Source: MGNI01 sp964353875 (GTDB taxonomy: Bacteria; Chloroflexota; Anaerolineae; Anaerolineales; E44-bin32). Taken from it: DNA of 25,414 bases. Location of the stretch: assembly GCA_964353875.1 (NCBI GenBank), contig CAYGXU010000042.1, forward strand, positions 1-25,414. Direction: 5' to 3'. Both the position numbers and the translations under genes were made by a program. Below, piece after piece: positions 23,432-25,414 of the stretch; position 1 is the first letter of the stretch, and each line of letters starts with the position of its first letter. The notes beneath the pieces were generated by a model. It was not told where the DNA came from. It made no database searches and saw only the letters and a program-made list of their open reading frames with translations.

Positions 23432-24091
23432 CTATTCGTCTTTGGTTGGGATGTGGGAGATCCCTAGCCGGATCACTAAGTAAAGGTGAATGCCGAGCAA
23501 CCCGACCAAGGTGGCGGGGAGTATCCAGATATGAGCGCTATAGAAGCGAGATAAGGTGAGAGTGCTCAGGTCAGTGCCTCCACGTAGGGCTTCCATGAGG
23601 AAGGGACCGATGAGAGGGATGGTATCTACGATAGAGGTGCCGACCGTAGTTGCCCAATAGGCGCGCTGATTCCAGGGAAGGAGATAGCCGGTGAAGCCCA
23701 TCCCCAGCGTGATGAGCAGGAGGAGGACTCCGGTGATCCAGGTAAATTCTCGCGGGTATTTGTAGGCAGCATAGATGAAGGTGCGCAGCATATGGAGGAA
23801 AACGACAACGACCATGAGTGTGGCGCCCCAGTGGTGGATGCCGCGAATCAGCCATCCAAAGGCGACTTCATTCATGATGTATTGAATGCTATCGTAGGCT
23901 TGGTCCGGGTGGGGGACATAATATAAAGTAAGCAGGATGCCGGTCACTCCTTGAAGAACGACCAGAAAGAGGGAGGCACTCCCCAGGGTAAAGGCCCAAT
24001 TCACCTTGGGGATCTTACGGTCAAGGACCACAGCATAGATCGATTTGAGACCTAGTCGCTCATCAAGCCAGTTGAACCATCGGGAAACCAT
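23432..24091 (-). CDS. qcrB: Cytochrome b6-type subunit of the Rieske/cytochrome b complex
   Basis: This is the heme-b membrane subunit, 219 residues with the start at 24091 (AGGAG 8 nt upstream; begins MVSRWFNWLDERLGL like relatives). The upstream 49 codons of open frame overlap the Rieske gene and are not used. Heme-b ligands are H86/H100 and H187/H202; the 14-residue gap between the second pair is b6-type. The family segments YYVP (57-60) and GYLLPWNQRAYWA are present. No cysteine is found in the protein, so the covalent heme c(n)/c(i) of B. subtilis and plastid b6 complexes, which needs a Cys near residue 37-43, should be absent. It lies directly after the Rieske gene and before the fusion subunit. 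Confidence 0.92.
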   Translation of the reverse strand: MVSRWFNWLDERLGLKSIYAVVLDRKIPKVNWAFTLGSASLFLVVLQGVTGILLTLYYVPHPDQAYDSIQYIMNEVAFGWLIRGIHHWGATLMVVVVFLHMLRTFIYAAYKYPREFTWITGVLLLLITLGMGFTGYLLPWNQRAYWATTVGTSIVDTIPLIGPFLMEALRGGTDLSTLTLSRFYSAHIWILPATLVGLLGIHLYLVIRLGISHIPTKDE

Positions 24092-24092
24092 G

Positions 24093-24593
24093 TTAATTCT
24101 CCTGAATGAAGACCAACAGTGTTCCGTCCTCAATCTTGTGTTCGAATATATCCAAGGGGCGGGGCTGAGGACCAGAGATAATGCTGCCATCTTTGCCGAA
24201 ACGCCCATCGTGGCAAGGACATACGAATTGCTGCACATCTTCCTTCCAGGAAACGCGACAACTCAGATGGGTGCATACATTGGAGAAGGCCTCCATGGCG
24301 CCGTTGTTCTTTTTCACGACATAGACGCCGTAGCTATTCGCAGTTCGCTCCCATCCAACTTGTTTTGTCCGCGTGAAGGTATAGAGCGTCGGTTGGTCAA
24401 CGGGGATATCCTCCACGAGTCCCAAGGGGACCCAATCCTCTACGGAGGTTTGAGATTTCTTTAAAGCGGGTGAGAGCAGGTAGCCGAACGCTGGGAGGCC
24501 GATGATGGCAGCGATCATGCTGCCGAGCAAAGCGGACATCCCTGCTACAAACCCGCGACGATCAATGCCGTGTTTTCTCGCAGGTTCTGCCAT
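24093..24593 (-). CDS. qcrA: Rieske [2Fe-2S] iron-sulfur protein of the bc complex
   Basis: This protein carries electrons from quinol to the c-type hemes at the outer membrane face. With the ATG at 24593 (GGAGGG upstream) it has 166 residues. IDRRGFVAG (10-18) followed by a hydrophobic helix (about 19-41) is a Tat-type signal/anchor. Cluster ligands are C107/H109 in CTHLSC and C125/H128 in CPCHDGRF, with C112 and C127 for the disulfide. These are CTHLSC and CPCHDG where CTHLGC and CPCHGS are commonest, but all ligands are intact. The stop codon overlaps the ribosome binding region of cytochrome b6. It is first in the three-gene set. Confidence 0.94.
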   Translation of the reverse strand: MAEPARKHGIDRRGFVAGMSALLGSMIAAIIGLPAFGYLLSPALKKSQTSVEDWVPLGLVEDIPVDQPTLYTFTRTKQVGWERTANSYGVYVVKKNNGAMEAFSNVCTHLSCRVSWKEDVQQFVCPCHDGRFGKDGSIISGPQPRPLDIFEHKIEDGTLLVFIQEN

Positions 24594-24826
24594 GAAGCCC
24601 TCCTGGAAGCGCTCCAGAGGATGGGGCGCAAGCCTCATATATAAACAAATGTGTTATGAAAATTGTAACTCGCATTGTGCGCGAGAAAAGGAGGGTATTT
24701 TCGGTGAGCTTCTTCTTAAGTTGAAAATAACATGGTCAGCGGATTTTCCGACTTGCCCCGATATCGGTATAATACGGTTGACCATGGATTGTCCCCTTTC
24801 TATACAAAGCGTAGTGGAGGATCTTC
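24594..24826. promoter_or_regulatory. Shared divergent promoter region of the bc complex and succinate dehydrogenase
   Basis: These 233 bp lie between two divergent respiratory operons. For the plus strand, TATAAT (24768-24773) is preceded at 17 bp by TTTCCG (24745-24750), a perfect -10 with a weak -35. For the minus strand, a TATATAT stretch near 24637-24645 is a possible -10 for the Rieske gene. A 5-bp GCGCA/TGCGC-type symmetry occurs near 24675-24690. No specific regulator site was recognised. Confidence 0.45.
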
Positions 24827-25225
24827 ATGACAGTGAAACCTTTAAAAAGGAGTGTCAGCTTATGGCAAGGGCTGCGCTACCGAGGGAAACAAGGGATGTT
24901 CACCTGGATGCTGAACCGCATCACAGGCTTGGGCATTATCGCCTTCGTGGGAACCCATATTGTGGCGGCTTTCTTCTTACAGCAATTCGCCGATGATATC
25001 TCGACCGCCATTACGACTGTGTACGAGTCTTGGCAATTCCAGGTCGTGGTTTATTTCTGTGTTCTTTACCATGCCCTACATGGGATGCGTCTGGCCTTGG
25101 AGGATTTGTTTCCCGGATTGCTCCGTTTTCATCTCGAATTGATCTGGTTCCAGTGGATCCTCTTCATCCCGCTTTATGGTTTGCCTATCTACCTGATGGT
25201 GCAAACTGGGTTAGCAGGCGGGTAG
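24827..25225 (+). CDS. sdhC: Succinate dehydrogenase cytochrome b556 subunit
   Basis: This is one of the membrane anchors of complex II, 132 residues with three helices (about 32-52, 70-90, 105-126). It carries the SdhC segment LNRITGLGIIAFVGTH (29-44) and a probable heme-b ligand in YHALHGMR (H82 or H85). GGAGG lies 7 nt before the ATG. It is the first gene of the rightward operon, 19 bp before the next anchor subunit, and faces the bc complex across a shared promoter region. The flavoprotein and iron-sulfur subunits are expected beyond the window. Confidence 0.9.
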   Translation: MTVKPLKRSVSLWQGLRYRGKQGMFTWMLNRITGLGIIAFVGTHIVAAFFLQQFADDISTAITTVYESWQFQVVVYFCVLYHALHGMRLALEDLFPGLLRFHLELIWFQWILFIPLYGLPIYLMVQTGLAGG

Positions 25226-25244
25226 CAAGGAAAGGAGAAACGTG

Positions 25245-25414
25245 ATGCGAACGACGATGCGTCGAGTCAGACCTGCGGCGGGTACTTTTGAGTATGGGAT
25301 GTGGCTCTTCACTCGCCTCTCTGGATTGGGATTGTTTATCTTCGCCGCTGCCAGCATGGCGATGGCTTTCATCATGGGGGGCAGGACTTTGCTGGATCTT
25401 CCCAGCTTTTACCG
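25245..25414 (+). CDS. sdhD: Succinate dehydrogenase hydrophobic anchor subunit, partial
   Basis: The window ends inside this gene. The first 56 codons read a basic N-terminus (MRTTMRRVRP) and then FEYGMWLFTRLSGLGLFIFA, which is the start of an SdhC/SdhD-type anchor (W..xR.SGxGLxx). AGGAG lies 7 nt before the ATG at 25245; a GTG codon directly before it is a less likely start. Position right after sdhC makes SdhD the natural call, though the product could be checked only with the remaining sequence. Confidence 0.8.
   Translation, partial: MRTTMRRVRPAAGTFEYGMWLFTRLSGLGLFIFAAASMAMAFIMGGRTLLDLPSFY

Noticed and set aside
24594..24638. Extended N-terminus for the Rieske protein (start at 24638)
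   Set aside because: The inner ATG at 24593 has a strong GGAGGG site and places the Tat motif near the N-terminus as expected.

Overview
The window reads as a piece of a bacterial chromosome from the Chloroflexota, most likely the class Anaerolineae. This is inferred from protein style, not from a marker gene: lipoproteins and surface proteins with Pro/Thr/Ser linkers, a b6-type Rieske/cytochrome b complex with a c-type cytochrome fused to the subunit IV part, a fused double-ATPase ECF transporter, and dispersed GTAGGG-type repeats. A run of 100 Ns (19731-19830) marks a scaffold join in a draft or metagenome assembly.

Layout. (1) 46-4659, minus strand: a vitamin/nucleoside-type ECF transporter (fused ATPase EcfA, S component, EcfT) preceded by a SAM hydroxide adenosyltransferase (DUF62). 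(2) 4943-6067, plus strand: a LolA-like lipoprotein whose stop codon lies inside a four-copy 41-bp tandem repeat; the last copy doubles as an intrinsic terminator. (3) 6220-7467: an Era/HSR1-type GTPase with a DUF697 membrane domain. (4) 7468-8011: an AT-rich gene-free stretch with two perfect DnaA boxes, several near matches, and a DnaA-box / GC cluster / CTA-triplet arrangement that looks like a replication-origin unwinding module. This is the most interesting item in the window. (5) 8012-16337, minus strand: glutamate dehydrogenase, then a long compact transcription unit read gatC, gatA, NDP-sugar nucleotidyltransferase, DUF6504-like protein, alanine dehydrogenase, class I/II aminotransferase, gatB. 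It combines amidation of misacylated tRNA with alanine/glutamate metabolism. (6) 16338-22121: repeats, a 656-residue lipoprotein of unknown function with a His-rich motif, a small polytopic membrane protein, a lamin-tail-domain surface protein cut by the assembly gap, and a GH25 lysozyme-like protein. (7) 22234-25414: respiratory chain. Rieske protein, cytochrome b6 and a subunit IV/di-heme cytochrome c fusion run leftward; succinate dehydrogenase anchor subunits sdhC and (cut by the window edge) sdhD run rightward from the same intergenic region.

Together the respiratory genes describe a quinone-based chain: complex II feeding a bc-type complex. The central block handles nitrogen in amino acids and Gln/Asn-tRNA formation. 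No tRNA, rRNA, CRISPR array, transposase or prophage gene was recognised. Several starts were moved inward from the longest reading frame on the basis of ribosome binding sites and family N-termini (SAM hydrolase, alanine dehydrogenase, DUF6504-like, GH25, cytochrome b6, Rieske).
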